64,000 nucleotides of DNA from Peteryoungia algae (GTDB lineage: Bacteria; Pseudomonadota; Alphaproteobacteria; Rhizobiales; Rhizobiaceae). The notes under the pieces are model-generated. The model was given only the letters and a program-made list of their open reading frames with translations. It made no database searches and was not told the DNA's origin. The stretch is taken from NCBI RefSeq assembly GCF_030369675.1, contig NZ_CP128477.1, forward strand, positions 4,234,501 through 4,298,500, given 5' to 3'. Position 1 is the stretch's first letter. The number at the start of each line of letters is the position of its first letter. A program made the position numbers and the translations under genes. Shown here one piece after another: positions 43,301 through 51,514 of this stretch.

Positions 43301-44737
43301 TCAGCTGATCACTTTGCCGGGGTTCATGATGCCCGCCGGATCGAAGGCCTGCTTGATCCGCCGCATCAGCTCCGTTTCGATCGCCGGCCGGCTCGCGGCA
43401 AGCTCGTCGCGCTTCAGCTGGCCGACGCCGTGTTCGGCCGAAATCGAGCCGGTATGCCGATGCACGACCGCATGCACCACGCCATTCACCTCGCGCCAGC
43501 GGCCAATGAATTCGGCCTTGTCGGCGCCGACAGGCTGGCTGATGTTGTAGTGAATATTGCCGTCGCCGAGATGCCCGAAGGCGCAGATCCGTGCATCCGG
43601 CATCAGCGCATGCACGGCGGCATCCGCCTCGGCCAGGAAGTCCGGGATGCGCGAGACGGGTACGGAGACGTCATGCTTGATCGATCCGCCCTCGGGGCGC
43701 TGCGCCTCAGACATGCTCTCGCGCAGGTGCCAGAAGGCGTCCTGCTGCGCGATCGAACTCGCGATCGCCGCATCCGAGACCAGGCCGGCCTCATGCGCCT
43801 CTGCGAGCAGCTCTTGCATCATCGCCTCGGCTGTTTCCGAGGAGTCTGAGGTCGATATGTCGATAAGCGCATACCAGGGATGGATGGAGGTAAGCGGATC
43901 GCGTACGCCTGCAATATGCTTGGTGGTGAATTCCACGCCGATGCGTGGCATCAGCTCGAAGCCTGTCAGCGCCGAGCCGCAGCGCTGCGAGGCCTTCTCA
44001 AAAAGGGCAAGGGCTGCCTCCGGTGAAGCGAGGCCCGCATAGGCTACCTGCCGCCCGCGCGGACGCGGCACCATCTTCAAAACGGCGCCGGTGATCACGC
44101 CAAGCGTGCCCTCCGCACCGATGAAGAGATCGCGCAGGTCGTATCCGCTATTGTCTTTCTTCAGCCGCCTGAGGCCGTCCCAGATTTCGCCGGTCGGCAG
44201 CACCACTTCGAGGCCGAGGCAAAGCTGGCGCATATTGCCATAGGCGAGCACGGCCGTGCCTCCGGCATTGGTCGCGAGATTGCCGCCGATCCGGCAGGAG
44301 CCCTCCGAACCCAGCGACAGCGGAAACAGCCGCCCATGCGCCTCCGCCGCCTTCTGCACGTCGGCAAGGATAGCGCCACCGTCGGCGACGATCACGTCGG
44401 CGATCGGATCAACTTCACGAATGCGGTTCATCCGCTCGAGCGAGAGGAGCACATCTGCGCCGTCGTCGCGCGGAACCTGCCCGCCGACGAGCCCGGTGCG
44501 GCCACTGACGGGCACAATCGCCGTGTCCGTCTCGGAGGCGAGTTTGAGGATTGCCGAAACCTCGGCAGTCGTGCCCGGCTTCAGCACAAGCGGCGAGGCG
44601 CCGTGATAGAGGCCGCGGTTCTCGGTGAGATAGGGTCTGATGTCCTCGGCCGAGGTCAGCGCATTGGCCTCGCCGACGATGTCGACGAAGGCACGCAAAC
44701 GTTCGGCAAGGCTCATTTTCACGGTCATGTCAGTCAT
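43301..44737 (-). CDS. FAD-binding oxidase (GlcD / D-2-hydroxyacid dehydrogenase type)
   Basis: 478 residues. FAD-binding type 4 fold: ALTSAEDIRPYLTENRGLYHG, VSGRTGLVGGQVPRDDG, GNLATNAGGTAVLAYGNMRQ (flavin loop) and FGHLGDGNIHYNISQP late in the C-terminal domain, ending AFDPAGIMNPGKVI. Related enzymes oxidise glycolate, D-lactate or D-2-hydroxyglutarate; the acid used here is not determined. ATG 44737 overlaps the stop of the Sua5 gene by four bases, so it is the second gene of that operon. Confidence 0.9.
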   Translation of the reverse strand: MTDMTVKMSLAERLRAFVDIVGEANALTSAEDIRPYLTENRGLYHGASPLVLKPGTTAEVSAILKLASETDTAIVPVSGRTGLVGGQVPRDDGADVLLSLERMNRIREVDPIADVIVADGGAILADVQKAAEAHGRLFPLSLGSEGSCRIGGNLATNAGGTAVLAYGNMRQLCLGLEVVLPTGEIWDGLRRLKKDNSGYDLRDLFIGAEGTLGVITGAVLKMVPRPRGRQVAYAGLASPEAALALFEKASQRCGSALTGFELMPRIGVEFTTKHIAGVRDPLTSIHPWYALIDISTSDSSETAEAMMQELLAEAHEAGLVSDAAIASSIAQQDAFWHLRESMSEAQRPEGGSIKHDVSVPVSRIPDFLAEADAAVHALMPDARICAFGHLGDGNIHYNISQPVGADKAEFIGRWREVNGVVHAVVHRHTGSISAEHGVGQLKRDELAASRPAIETELMRRIKQAFDPAGIMNPGKVIS

Positions 44738-45732
44738 CCTTCCGTACCGCGAGGGGCCGCCGCCCGCATCAGCCGGTCATTGATCGCCTCGCCCAGACCC
44801 TCGTACGGGATCGTCGCAACGGCGATGCCCGTCGCGCCGCTGGCATCCGCACGCTTCAGAAAATCGAAGAGATTGCTCGCAGCCTCGGCCAGATCGCCGC
44901 CGGGGCTGAGGTTGAGCACGGCCCTTGCTGCCGAAGAACCGGATATCTCCCCTGGCCCGAAAGCGATCAGGGCCTCGCCCGGCGTCACCTCGGTCGCATT
45001 CAGCCTCACGGAAGCATTGGGCGCGTAATGCGAGGCGAGCATGCCCGGCGCTTCGATCGCCGCCGTGCCGGAGGCCTTCAGGCGGATGACCGTCTTGCCG
45101 GTGACGGCCTCGATCGCCTCGGCCTCGATCCCGCCGGGGCGCAGCAAATGGATCTCGCCGTTTTCCACCTTGACGATGGTCGATTCCACGCCGACGGGGC
45201 AGGGGCCGCCATCGATGATGACCTCGATCTTTTGCCCGAGATCGGCTTCGACATGCTGAGCCGTCGTCGGGCTGATGCGCCCGGAGGAATTGGCGCTCGG
45301 CGCCGCGAGCGGCCGGCCCAGGCTCCGGATCAGCTCTGCGGTGAAGCCGACCGGCACCCGAATGCCCACCGTATCAAGCCCCGCCGTCGCAAGCGGATGA
45401 ATGCCGGCATCCGCCTTGAGTGGCAGCACGAGCGTCAGCGGACCGGGCCAGAAGGCACTGGCCAGTGTCCGTGAGACAGGGTCGAAGACGGCATAGCGCT
45501 CCGCCATGTCGAGATCAGACATATGGCAGATCAGCGGGTTGAAGCGCGGCCGTCCCTTGGTCTCGTAGATGGAGGTGATTGCCGCCGCAGACGTGGCGTC
45601 GGCAGCGAGCCCATAGACGGTCTCCGTCGGGATGGCGACGGGCCTGTGGCGCAGAAGCACGTCCGTTGCGGCCGCAATGGCCTGCGCCTTCTCCTCGTCC
45701 GTTCCGCTTTCTATCGGGATGATCCGCGCCAT
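44734..45732 (-). CDS. tsaC: L-threonylcarbamoyladenylate synthase (Sua5/TsaC)
   Basis: 332 residues, the long Sua5 form. It makes threonylcarbamoyl-AMP, the first step of t6A37 tRNA modification. N-terminal YrdC domain (about 20-205): AIPTETVYGLAADA, TKGRPRFNPLICH, FWPGPLTLVLPL, APSANSSGRISPT, DGGPCPVGVESTIVK; C-terminal Sua5 domain (about 215-332): GMLASHYAPNASVRL. ATG 45732 begins MARIIPIESG. First gene of an operon with the FAD oxidase and the ModE-like protein. Confidence 0.95.
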   Translation of the reverse strand: MARIIPIESGTDEEKAQAIAAATDVLLRHRPVAIPTETVYGLAADATSAAAITSIYETKGRPRFNPLICHMSDLDMAERYAVFDPVSRTLASAFWPGPLTLVLPLKADAGIHPLATAGLDTVGIRVPVGFTAELIRSLGRPLAAPSANSSGRISPTTAQHVEADLGQKIEVIIDGGPCPVGVESTIVKVENGEIHLLRPGGIEAEAIEAVTGKTVIRLKASGTAAIEAPGMLASHYAPNASVRLNATEVTPGEALIAFGPGEISGSSAARAVLNLSPGGDLAEAASNLFDFLKRADASGATGIAVATIPYEGLGEAINDRLMRAAAPRGTEG

Positions 45733-45949
45733 TTGTCCGAGCCTTCCAGTCTGCTTTTGCCCGTGCATATCCCGTGTGAAGCGAGGCGGCAAACCTCTTT
45801 TCGACGCAGCTGGCCCACCGGTTTCACCCTGATTTTTTATGGGATGGCGAAACCGTTCAATTTTTAACCACCGATGTAACCGAAAGAAAGAGAACTTCGC
45901 CTATGGTTCGCTCAAGAGACGAAAAAGCCTCACTCGGGGAAGTGGACAG

Positions 45950-47029
45950 ATGCAGCAAGTCAAGAATCCGGCCGCCAGCATTGCGCTCCGCGTTGCAACC
46001 GCCATGCATCAGATGGGCATCGACGGTCTGCCGCGCAATTACGAGCTGGTCTACGAGGCCTATTCTGGCAGCAATCCGGAACTGGTGCGCGAATTCATCG
46101 CGCTCGGCAAGGTCAAGACCCAGGAATCCCTCGACGAACTCGGCCGCAAATATCTGCCGCACCAGCATGAAGATGGGCTGCTGAGCCGTCAGAACGGCCA
46201 GGTTCGCGCCGAGATGAGCAACTTCATCAGCCTGCTCAACGAGGAGAAGATCTCCCTGACCGATTACGGCCGCGTGATCGGCCATGCGTCGAAGAGCATC
46301 CTCACCGAGGCCGACCTCGAAGGCACGCCGCTCGGCCAGTCGATCAAGATGCTGAAGGCGGCGACCGAGAAGCGCGCCCACCAGAACAGCAATGTCGTCC
46401 GCGCCGTCGTCGACAAGACCGCATCGCTCGCTGACCTCCAGCGCGAAGCCGAAGAGGCGGAAGCCGCGAAATTTGTCGATCCGGTTACCCGCCTCGCGTC
46501 CCGTCGCGCCTTCAACAAGGCCGTCGCCAAGATCTATGCCAACCCCGAAATGCCCGTTCTCTGCGGCGTCGCGATCGGCGAGATCGACGACTATGCGCGT
46601 ATCCAGGAACAGATGGGTCCGGCGGTCGCCGAGCGCTTCCTGATGCAGGTCGCCAAGGTGCTTGAGGCCGTGTCTGGCGGTGGCGATCTCGCCTGCCGCT
46701 TCGATGCCGGCCGCTTCGGCCTGCTGCTCTATACGTCGGATCAGGAGGAGATCAGCCGCGTGGTCGATCTCGTCCGGGCCAAGCTGAAGGCCACGAATTT
46801 CGTCGGTTCTTCGAGTGGCGCCCGCGTCGGCCAGCTCAGCATGTCCTTTGGAATCTGCTATTCCGAGCAGGCTCCGAATGCCTTCGACTTCACCAATTTC
46901 GCCGAAAAGGCGCTGGCCACCTCCAAGACGGCCGGCGGCGACACAGTGACGATCTACGGGGCGAGCGACTATGTCTCGAAGGATTGGCTGCTCTACAAGA
47001 AAAAGCCGGTCGGCGGTTTCGGCACCTGA
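45950..47029 (+). CDS. Degenerate GGDEF-domain protein
   Basis: 359 residues, no membrane segment. N-terminal helical domain (about 1-165) of no named family that I know, then a diguanylate-cyclase-like domain (about 176-340) starting normally with DPVTRLASRRAFNK. The active-site GGDEF pentapeptide is replaced by D-A-G-R-F (residues 252-256, context LACRFDAGRFGLLL) and there is no RxxD inhibitory site, so catalysis is not expected; a c-di-GMP/GTP-binding or structural role is more likely. ATG 45950 has GGGGAAGTGGA upstream. Confidence 0.85.
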   Translation: MQQVKNPAASIALRVATAMHQMGIDGLPRNYELVYEAYSGSNPELVREFIALGKVKTQESLDELGRKYLPHQHEDGLLSRQNGQVRAEMSNFISLLNEEKISLTDYGRVIGHASKSILTEADLEGTPLGQSIKMLKAATEKRAHQNSNVVRAVVDKTASLADLQREAEEAEAAKFVDPVTRLASRRAFNKAVAKIYANPEMPVLCGVAIGEIDDYARIQEQMGPAVAERFLMQVAKVLEAVSGGGDLACRFDAGRFGLLLYTSDQEEISRVVDLVRAKLKATNFVGSSSGARVGQLSMSFGICYSEQAPNAFDFTNFAEKALATSKTAGGDTVTIYGASDYVSKDWLLYKKKPVGGFGT

Positions 47030-47046
47030 GGTCCAGGCCTCGTCTT

Positions 47047-47652
47047 TCAGAGCGTCGTGATGATCTTTCGAAGCTCGGCGTTTCTTGCGCCGAGCATCAG
47101 CACATTGCGCAGCGCCTCTTTCGGATCGATGGTCTGGAAGAGCAGGCCATTGTCGCGGAATGAGCGGTCGATGGTCATCGACTTGTTTTCTGCTTCCGGC
47201 TTGATCGCCACAGCGAAATACATCCGTCCGTAGTTCTGCTTGATCTGCTCGAAGAAGACGTCTTCGCCGCCGAGTTCTGCAAAGAAGTTGGCGATATAGA
47301 AGGCCCATTTCACATCGGCATATTGCGCAAAGTTGGTGCGCGCCGCCGTCACGTGACAATAGCCCAGATGCGGGCTGTCGTTCAGCGTGCGATGAAAGAT
47401 GATCTTGGGAAACTTCACCGAGTGGTGAAAGGCATTGATCCGCTCATGGGTGGTCTCGGCGGCCCGTTCCAGCCGGCGTCCGGTGCGGGCTGCGACTTCC
47501 TCATAGGAAAGATAGCGCCGCTCGTCCGGCAGCCAATCCTCGCGGCTGCGCGAGATCCGACCGGTCCTCAGGAACTCGGTATGGACTGCCCTGGTGGGCG
47601 GCGCCGCTTTTGTTTCTGCTTTGGGAGCCGCGTAGTATCTGAGTTTCTGCAT
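47047..47652 (-). CDS. Conserved-looking protein of unknown function
   Basis: 201 residues, soluble. N-terminal basic/Pro-Ala stretch, then TGRISRSREDWLPDERRYLSYEEVAARTGRR in the middle of the first half, later KWAFYIANFFAELGGEDVF and MYFAVAIKPEAENKSMTID. I recognise no family. The start is uncertain: ATG 47652 (MQKLRYY) or ATG 47712; ribosome-binding sites are weak for both. A TTAACCAT half-site (minus strand, 47701-47708) lies near the upstream edge. Converges with the GGDEF-like gene. Confidence 0.55.
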   Translation of the reverse strand: MQKLRYYAAPKAETKAAPPTRAVHTEFLRTGRISRSREDWLPDERRYLSYEEVAARTGRRLERAAETTHERINAFHHSVKFPKIIFHRTLNDSPHLGYCHVTAARTNFAQYADVKWAFYIANFFAELGGEDVFFEQIKQNYGRMYFAVAIKPEAENKSMTIDRSFRDNGLLFQTIDPKEALRNVLMLGARNAELRKIITTL

Positions 47653-47964
47653 CTTGACGCTCTGACTGTACCCGGACTGATTGCTTGAGCTTAACGCAGC
47701 ATGGTTAATCATGATTTGACGGTATTCTATCGGGTCGAGATTTCGCGAGGCTTGCCGCAGCGCAAATATTGTAAATCGATCTCAGTCGCCCGTTTGCGCC
47801 ATGCTTTCAGAGGCGAAATATAGTGCGTTGCTGCAGGCCTTGGAAAACAATGGAAAATTCCCCGGATCTTCGTTTCCACACCGACTTCGCTCCATGTCGC
47901 AAACGATTTGGGCCGTGTCGTTTCGCAGTGCAGCGCGCGTCTGCGCCGTGTGATTAGATGCAAG
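47653..47964. other. Intergenic region upstream of the B12 riboswitch
   Basis: About 310 bases between a minus-strand gene of unknown function and the riboswitch. It must hold the promoter for the riboswitch transcript. A short minus-strand frame (47727-48293) runs through the riboswitch and is rejected as coding. Confidence 0.5.
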
Positions 47965-48150
47965 TCAAGCTCGAGGTGCTGCCCTGCTAGGGAGGGTGGG
48001 AAATCGGGAAGCCGGTCGAAATCCGGCGCTGCCCCCGCAACGGTGGTGGAGAATGCGTTATGGCAAAAGGCCACTGGGGGCGACCCTGGGAAGGCGCCGA
48101 CGCGGTCCGCGAATGGACCACTCCTGAGCCCGGAAACCAGCCTTGGCAGA
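47965..48150 (+). ncRNA. Cobalamin (AdoCbl-type) riboswitch
   Basis: The conserved core of the B12 element can be read in order: CTCGAGGTGCTG near the 5' end; GGGAAATCGGGAAGCCGG followed by AAATCCGGCGCTGCCCCC GCAACGGT (the GGGAA ... GCTGCCCCCGCAAC block, about 47999-48043); CCACTGGGGG and CCCTGGGAAGGCGCC (about 48070-48098); and the B12 box GAGCCCGGAAACCAGCC at 48126-48142. The next gene, a Rieske oxygenase, starts at 48259 with its own ribosome-binding site about 100 bases after the B12 box; I cannot see whether control is by termination or by blocking translation. Confidence 0.9.
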
Positions 48151-48258
48151 TGGACATTTGAGGTTGCGGAGGGCGACCGGAGATAGCCATGCAGCGTCTT
48201 TTCAAGGCGGTGACGGGCTGTGCTCTCTTCTCCCCCGGGTTTTGCAAACGAGGACGAC

Positions 48259-49503
48259 ATGGACCTGCAGGCCAACATGCTGCGCCAGCTCAAGAATCGC
48301 CGCGAAGGCTTCTCGCTCGAGCAGCCCTTTTACATCGACCAGGACTACTTCAAGCTCGACATGGAGCAGATCTGGTATCGCGACTGGCTGTTCATTGGCC
48401 ACGACTGCGAGATTCCCCGCGCCGGCAATTATTTCACCGCCCAGATCGGCGATTATCCTGTGGTCCTGGTCCGTGGCAAGGATCAGGTCATCCGCGCCTT
48501 CCACAACACCTGCCGCCATCGCGGCCACCGCGTCTGCACCTCCGATCGCGGTGCCTCTGCCAAGCTCGTCTGTCCCTATCACAACTGGACCTATGACCTC
48601 GACGGCTCGCTCGTCTTTGCCCGTCAGATGGGCGAAACCTTCGACAAGAGCGAATTTGGCCTCAAGCCGGTGCATTGCGAAAGTGTCGGGGGCTATATCT
48701 TCATTTGCCTCGCCAATGAGCCTGCCGATTTCGCGCCAGTCCGGGCCTCGATCGAGCCCTACATGAAGCCGCACCGGCTTTCCGAGGCCAAGGTCGCCCA
48801 TCGCAGCACGATCATCGAAAAGGGCAACTGGAAGCTCGTCTGGGAAAACAACCGCGAATGCTACCATTGCGCCGGCAATCATCCGGAACTCTGCCGCACC
48901 TATCCGGAAGCCCCGACGGCGACCGGCGTGCAGGGCGCCGGTGACGATCCCGTGATCGCCGAGCACTGGCAGCGCTGCGAGGCTGCCGGGCTTCCGAGCG
49001 CCTTCAATATGGATCCGTCGGGCCAGTTCCGAACGGCCCGCATGCCCTTGATCCAGGATGCCGAGAGCTACACTCTGTCCGGCAAGCGCGCTGTCCGTCG
49101 GCCGCTGTCTGACGACGTTTCCACCTCGCATATCGGCACACTGCTGCTGTTCCACTATCCCTCGACCTGGAACCACATCCTCGTCGACCATGCGATCTCT
49201 TTCCGGGTGACGCCCCTGTCTGCCGAAGAAACTGCCGTCACCACCACATGGCTCGTGCACAAGGATGCGGTCGAAGGTGTGGACTACGACCTCAAGGAAC
49301 TTACTCATGTCTGGGAAATGACGAACGATCAGGACCGGTCGATCGTCGAGGAAAATGCCTTTGGCATTCGCTCGCCCGCCTATGAACCTGGTCCCTATTC
49401 CGTCGAGCACGAGGGTGGCGTCATGCAATTCGTCGAGTGGTACACGACCTTCATGATCAACCGGCTCCAGGGCGACAAGGCCCGCCTGTCTGTGGTGGCA
49501 TGA
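48259..49503 (+). CDS. Rieske non-heme iron oxygenase, alpha subunit (GbcA-like)
   Basis: 414 residues. Rieske cluster C85-R-H87 x17 C105-x2-H108 (NTCRHRGHRVC, CPYHNW). The mononuclear iron ligands are in NNRECYHCAGNHPEL (His203, His208, with Glu200 in the position of the bridging acid); the third carboxylate ligand lies in the C-terminal part. Closest in memory to GbcA (glycine betaine demethylase oxygenase) and related quaternary-amine demethylases; generic pipelines call it an aromatic ring-hydroxylating dioxygenase. ATG 48259 is preceded by GAGGA and follows a cobalamin riboswitch. The reductase follows after one base. Confidence 0.85.
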   Translation: MDLQANMLRQLKNRREGFSLEQPFYIDQDYFKLDMEQIWYRDWLFIGHDCEIPRAGNYFTAQIGDYPVVLVRGKDQVIRAFHNTCRHRGHRVCTSDRGASAKLVCPYHNWTYDLDGSLVFARQMGETFDKSEFGLKPVHCESVGGYIFICLANEPADFAPVRASIEPYMKPHRLSEAKVAHRSTIIEKGNWKLVWENNRECYHCAGNHPELCRTYPEAPTATGVQGAGDDPVIAEHWQRCEAAGLPSAFNMDPSGQFRTARMPLIQDAESYTLSGKRAVRRPLSDDVSTSHIGTLLLFHYPSTWNHILVDHAISFRVTPLSAEETAVTTTWLVHKDAVEGVDYDLKELTHVWEMTNDQDRSIVEENAFGIRSPAYEPGPYSVEHEGGVMQFVEWYTTFMINRLQGDKARLSVVA

Positions 49504-49504
49504 G

Positions 49505-50590
49505 ATGAACATCGCCATCACCCAGTACCGCCACGTCGATGAGATGCGCCCCTGGTCCGACCGGGAGCATCTGCTGGAATGCGTCGCCGTCACACCTGAG
49601 GCCGCCGACGTGATGACCTTCACCTTCAGGCCCAGCAAGCCGGGCCTGTGGTTTCGCTATTTGCCCGGCCAGTTCGTCACACTCGAAATTCCGGTCGGCC
49701 CCGAGCCGGTCATGCGCACCTATACCCTCTCGTCCAGCCCGTCGCGACCCTATACGGTTGCCGTGACGGTCAAGGCGCAGAAGGAGAGTATCGGCACGCG
49801 CTGGATGTTCGACAATCTGCGGCCTGGCATGGCGCTGAAGGCATTCGGCCCGCTTGGCGACTTCTCCTACGCCAAGCACCCTGGCAAGAAATACCTCTTC
49901 GTTTCCGCCGGCTCCGGCGTGACGCCGATGATGTCGATGACGCGCGATCTGAGCGACCGGGCCCCCGACAGCGACATCACGTTCCTGAACTGCGCGCGTT
50001 CGCCCGACGACATCATCTTCCGCTGGGAGCTGGAAGCCAAGGCGCGCGACATGCCGAACTTCCAGCTCGGCTTCATCATCGAGCAGCTCGGCCGGGGTCA
50101 GCTCTGGTCGGGTCTGAAGGGTCGCATCGACAAGGCGAAGATCGCACTTCTCGCACCTGATTTCCTTGAGCGGACAGTCTTTTGCTGCGGCCCGGCACCC
50201 TTCATGGCGACCGTGCGCGAAGCGCTCGAAGGTGCTGGCTTCGACATGGAGCAATATCACGAGGAGGCTTTCCAGCCGGTCAAGGCGGAGCCTCTGGTTG
50301 TTGTCGCCGATTACACCGATGGAGAACAGGCGACGAAGGTCACCTTCGCCATGTCGGGCAGGGACGGTCTCTGCGCGCCCGGCCACACGGTTCTTCAGGC
50401 AGCCCGTGCCGCTGGCGTGCGCATCGGGGCGGCCTGCGAGTCCGGGCTGTGCGGCACCTGCAAGGTGATGAAGCTCTCGGGCGAGGTCGAAATGGACCAT
50501 AATGGCGGCATCCTCGACGACGAGATTGACGAAGGCTACATTCTCGCCTGCTGTTCGCGACCGAAGAGCGACATCGAGATCGAGGCCTGA
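49505..50590 (+). CDS. Ferredoxin reductase for the Rieske oxygenase (GbcB-like)
   Basis: 361 residues. Order: FAD domain with MRTYTLSSSPSR (flavin-binding RxYS/T type), NAD domain with FVSAGSGVTPMMSM and FCCGPAPFMATVREAL, then a C-terminal plant-type [2Fe-2S] ferredoxin with CESGLCGTCKVMKLSG and a last Cys in ILACCSRP. This is the FAD-NAD-[2Fe-2S] layout of GbcB, the electron donor of GbcA. Its start is one base after the oxygenase stop. Both genes would be controlled by the B12 riboswitch. Terminated by the hairpin at 50622. Confidence 0.88.
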   Translation: MNIAITQYRHVDEMRPWSDREHLLECVAVTPEAADVMTFTFRPSKPGLWFRYLPGQFVTLEIPVGPEPVMRTYTLSSSPSRPYTVAVTVKAQKESIGTRWMFDNLRPGMALKAFGPLGDFSYAKHPGKKYLFVSAGSGVTPMMSMTRDLSDRAPDSDITFLNCARSPDDIIFRWELEAKARDMPNFQLGFIIEQLGRGQLWSGLKGRIDKAKIALLAPDFLERTVFCCGPAPFMATVREALEGAGFDMEQYHEEAFQPVKAEPLVVVADYTDGEQATKVTFAMSGRDGLCAPGHTVLQAARAAGVRIGAACESGLCGTCKVMKLSGEVEMDHNGGILDDEIDEGYILACCSRPKSDIEIEA

Positions 50591-50621
50591 GCCGAAGGCG
50601 TGACTGCCTTGCAGCCATCGA

Positions 50622-50653
50622 GAAAGGGCGGTCGCCATTGGCACCGCCCTTTC
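50622..50653 (+). terminator. Terminator of the gbcAB-like operon
   Basis: 11-bp stem GAAAGGGCGGT (50622-50632) and ACCGCCCTTTC (50643-50653), ten-base loop, followed by GGCGTTTT. Confidence 0.75.
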
Positions 50654-50866
50654 GGCGTTTTGCCATTGGATGGAACAATATCCCGCTTGTGCCGTTGACG
50701 GAAACTTGCGCGCGAGAGTGGTCACGAAACCGTTACGCGCAGAGCGCGAGCATGAACGGCATGTTAATTTTGAGTTCAGGCTGGCTTTACTAACTTACGC
50801 TTCAAGGTCGAGGCTCGGGTGTCGCCCGCTCCTGACGACTGTGAGAAACATGCAGGGAGAACCACC

Positions 50867-51325
50867 ATGATGACTGCATTGAAGACAACCGCCGTCGCCG
50901 CGCTCGCGTCAATCCTGGCCGTTACAAGCATGGTCCCGGCTCAGGCCCAGATCATCCGCCCGGTCGCGCCGATCGCAGCCGCAACCGATGCCACCAACGT
51001 GCAGTACCGCGAGCGCCGCTATGACCGCTATGATCGCTACGAGCGCGCCCGCTACTGGAACGGCCATCGCGGTTATCGCGAGCGCCGTGCAGGCTACCGC
51101 TACCGCAATGGCTATTGGTATCCACTCGCAGCATTTGCGGCCGGCGCCATCATCGGCGGTGCGATCGCCCAGCCGCGGGCGGTTCCGGTAGCGCCGCGCG
51201 CAGCCGGCTTGAATCCGCGCCACTACAGCTGGTGCCAGGCCCGCTATCGTTCCTACGACAGCCGTTCGAACACCTTCCAGCCGTATAACGGCCCCCGCCG
51301 CCAGTGCCTGTCGCCCTATTATTAA
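50867..51325 (+). CDS. BA14K family protein
   Basis: 152 residues. Signal peptide (about 1-27, ending AQA), an Arg/Tyr-rich middle ([14 protein letters not shown]), a short hydrophobic helix ([16 protein letters not shown]) and the C-terminal BA14K domain [20 protein letters not shown] through [11 protein letters not shown]. Named after an immunoreactive 14-kDa protein of Brucella; found throughout the order as a small envelope protein of unknown role. RBS AGGGAG before ATG 50867. Confidence 0.9.
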   Translation: MMTALKTTAVAALASILAVTSMVPAQAQIIRPVAPIAAATDATNVQYRERRYDRYDRYERARYWNGHRGYRERRAGYRYRNGYWYPLAAFAAGAIIGGAIAQPRAVPVAPRAAGLNPRHYSWCQARYRSYDSRSNTFQPYNGPRRQCLSPYY

Positions 51326-51380
51326 GCGGCAGAACTGACAGCGCCCGCTCTAGGCAGGACGCTGGAATGTGTTGATATCG

Positions 51381-51414
51381 AGCCGCCCCGGCCTTGGCTG
51401 CGGGCGGCTTTTTC
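51381..51414 (+). terminator. Terminator of the BA14K gene
   Basis: 8-bp stem AGCCGCCC (51381-51388) and GGGCGGCT (51402-51409) with a 13-base loop, followed by TTTTTC. Confidence 0.85.
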
Positions 51415-51456
51415 ATGTCTCCGATCCGCCTGTTTCCTAACGGCAAAATCCGCGCG

Positions 51457-51472
51457 TTAACCATTTGTTAAC
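51457..51472. promoter_or_regulatory. CtrA box upstream of minCDE
   Basis: TTAACCATTTGTTAAC at 51457-51472 is an exact TTAA-N7-TTAAC CtrA consensus including the TTAACCAT half-site. Its centre lies about 50 bases before the minC ATG. CtrA control of min genes has been reported in Sinorhizobium meliloti, to my knowledge. Confidence 0.8.
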
Positions 51473-51514
51473 CAAATCGGCGGTACTTCTGTCATCAACG
51501 ATTTGTTTACATAG

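Noticed and set aside
48189..48596. Plus-strand frame starting just after the B12 riboswitch
   Set aside because: Runs out of frame through the Rieske oxygenase gene and shows no protein family; the ATG with GGAG before it is likely coincidence.
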